DNA of 64,000 nucleotides from Achromobacter sp. RTa. GTDB lineage: Bacteria; Pseudomonadota; Gammaproteobacteria; Burkholderiales; Burkholderiaceae_B. A program made the translations under genes and the position numbers. The stretch lies in NCBI RefSeq assembly GCF_000757485.1, contig NZ_JPYO01000046.1, positions 283,257 to 347,256 of the forward strand, written 5' to 3'. Shown in pieces: positions 63,534 to 64,000 of this stretch (position 1 is its first letter; the number at the start of each line of letters is the position of its first letter). Under the pieces are notes generated by a model. The model did no database searches, had not been told where the DNA came from, and worked only from the letters and a program-made list of their open reading frames with translations.

Positions 63534-64000
63534 ATGACATCCACCCTGCCCTCCGCCGCCGTTCCCAGCGCGGCTCCCGCTGCCCCGGCGCCGCCGCGCG
63601 CGCTTGCGCGCCTGCTCTCGCTGGACGATTTCGAGGCGGCCGCCCGCAAGCGCCTGCCCCGCCCCATCTTCGGCTACATCGCCGGCGCGGCCGAGGACAA
63701 CCAATCCCTGCGGAGCAACCGCCAGGCCTTCGCCCGCTACGCATTCGCGCCGCGCGTGCTGGTGGACGTGTCGCGGCGCACGCAGCGCACCGAACTCTTC
63801 GGACGCCGCTACGAATCCCCCTTCGGCATCGCGCCCATGGGCATCAGCGCGCTGTCCGCCTACCGCGGCGACATCGTGCTGGCGCGGGCCGCCCGCGCTC
63901 AGGGCATTCCGGCCATACTCAGCGGCACGTCGCTGATCCCGCTCGAAGAGGTCATCCGCGAGGCGCCCGGCACCTGGTTCCAGGCCTACCTGCCCGGCGA
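63534..64000 (+). CDS. FMN-dependent 2-hydroxyacid dehydrogenase/oxidase (partial)
   Basis: The first 155 codons of an alpha-hydroxyacid oxidase/L-lactate dehydrogenase family enzyme; the frame is still open at the window end. Visible signatures are LLSLDDFEAAARKRLPRPIF, the GYIAGAAEDNQSLRSNRQAF segment with the family's G-x-A-ED pattern, YAFAPRVLVDVSRRTQRTEL, SPFGIAPMGISALSAYRGDI with FMN-contacting PMG, and AILSGTSLIPLEEVIREAPG followed by the WFQAYLP motif. A polar, Ala/Pro-rich extension of about 22 residues precedes the domain. ATG 63534 has no strong ribosome binding site. Catalytic His and Arg would lie beyond the window. Substrate (lactate, mandelate or other) cannot be told. Confidence 0.88.
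   Translation, partial: MTSTLPSAAVPSAAPAAPAPPRALARLLSLDDFEAAARKRLPRPIFGYIAGAAEDNQSLRSNRQAFARYAFAPRVLVDVSRRTQRTELFGRRYESPFGIAPMGISALSAYRGDIVLARAARAQGIPAILSGTSLIPLEEVIREAPGTWFQAYLPG

Overview
The window is GC-rich chromosomal DNA with dense, mostly intact genes and frequent 4-bp ATGA start/stop overlaps. Gene content and protein style point to a beta-proteobacterium of the Burkholderiales, most like the Bordetella/Achromobacter group (Alcaligenaceae). This is inferred from family resemblance only; no rRNA, tRNA, CRISPR array, prophage or intact insertion sequence was seen.

Region 1 (1-19.1 kb) is one co-directional run of eight alpha-glucan/trehalose genes: glgA, glgE, a treS-maltokinase fusion, glgB, glgX, treZ, malQ and treY. 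Together they encode both routes between glucan and trehalose. TreY/TreZ release trehalose from glucan ends. TreS-maltokinase and GlgE turn trehalose, through maltose and maltose-1-phosphate, back into glucan. GlgB branches, GlgX debranches and MalQ disproportionates.

Region 2 (19-34.5 kb) is a stress and DNA-repair assemblage: an EAL phosphodiesterase, an FUSC transporter, a universal stress protein behind an FNR/Anr-like box, a 2-hydroxyacid dehydrogenase, topoisomerase IB, a Cys-rich copper-binding-like protein, Ku, LigD, an SDR oxidoreductase and many very small proteins with strong ribosome binding sites (DUF3309, DUF883, DUF378, DUF4142 and low-complexity hydrophilic ones). Regions 1 and 2 together recall the glycogen/trehalose/NHEJ stress island of Pseudomonas aeruginosa.

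Region 3 (34.5-43 kb) is a regulatory island: two divergent sigma-54 activators (one with a receiver, one without any sensor domain), an extra sigma-54 gene (rpoN2) preceded by a canonical -24/-12 promoter, a large GAF/PAS hybrid histidine kinase, a DUF2325 protein and an orphan FlhD-like protein. It is the best candidate here for an undescribed regulatory system.

Region 4 (43-64 kb) is more ordinary: an MFS exporter with a divergent LysR regulator, a DUF4139 envelope protein, a ferric-reductase-like flavocytochrome behind an FNR-like box, a receiver-EAL protein, DAHP synthase, a DadA-like FAD enzyme, a GNAT acetyltransferase, an OmpR-type regulator behind a coupled 17-codon leader ORF, a CitE-like lyase, a PBP7-like peptidase, an ABC-F ATPase, a scar joining a sulfatase tail to a HepT tail, an IclR/CYP116B-type P450 pair with twin palindromes, phosphatidylserine decarboxylase and the start of an FMN-dependent 2-hydroxyacid dehydrogenase cut by the window end.
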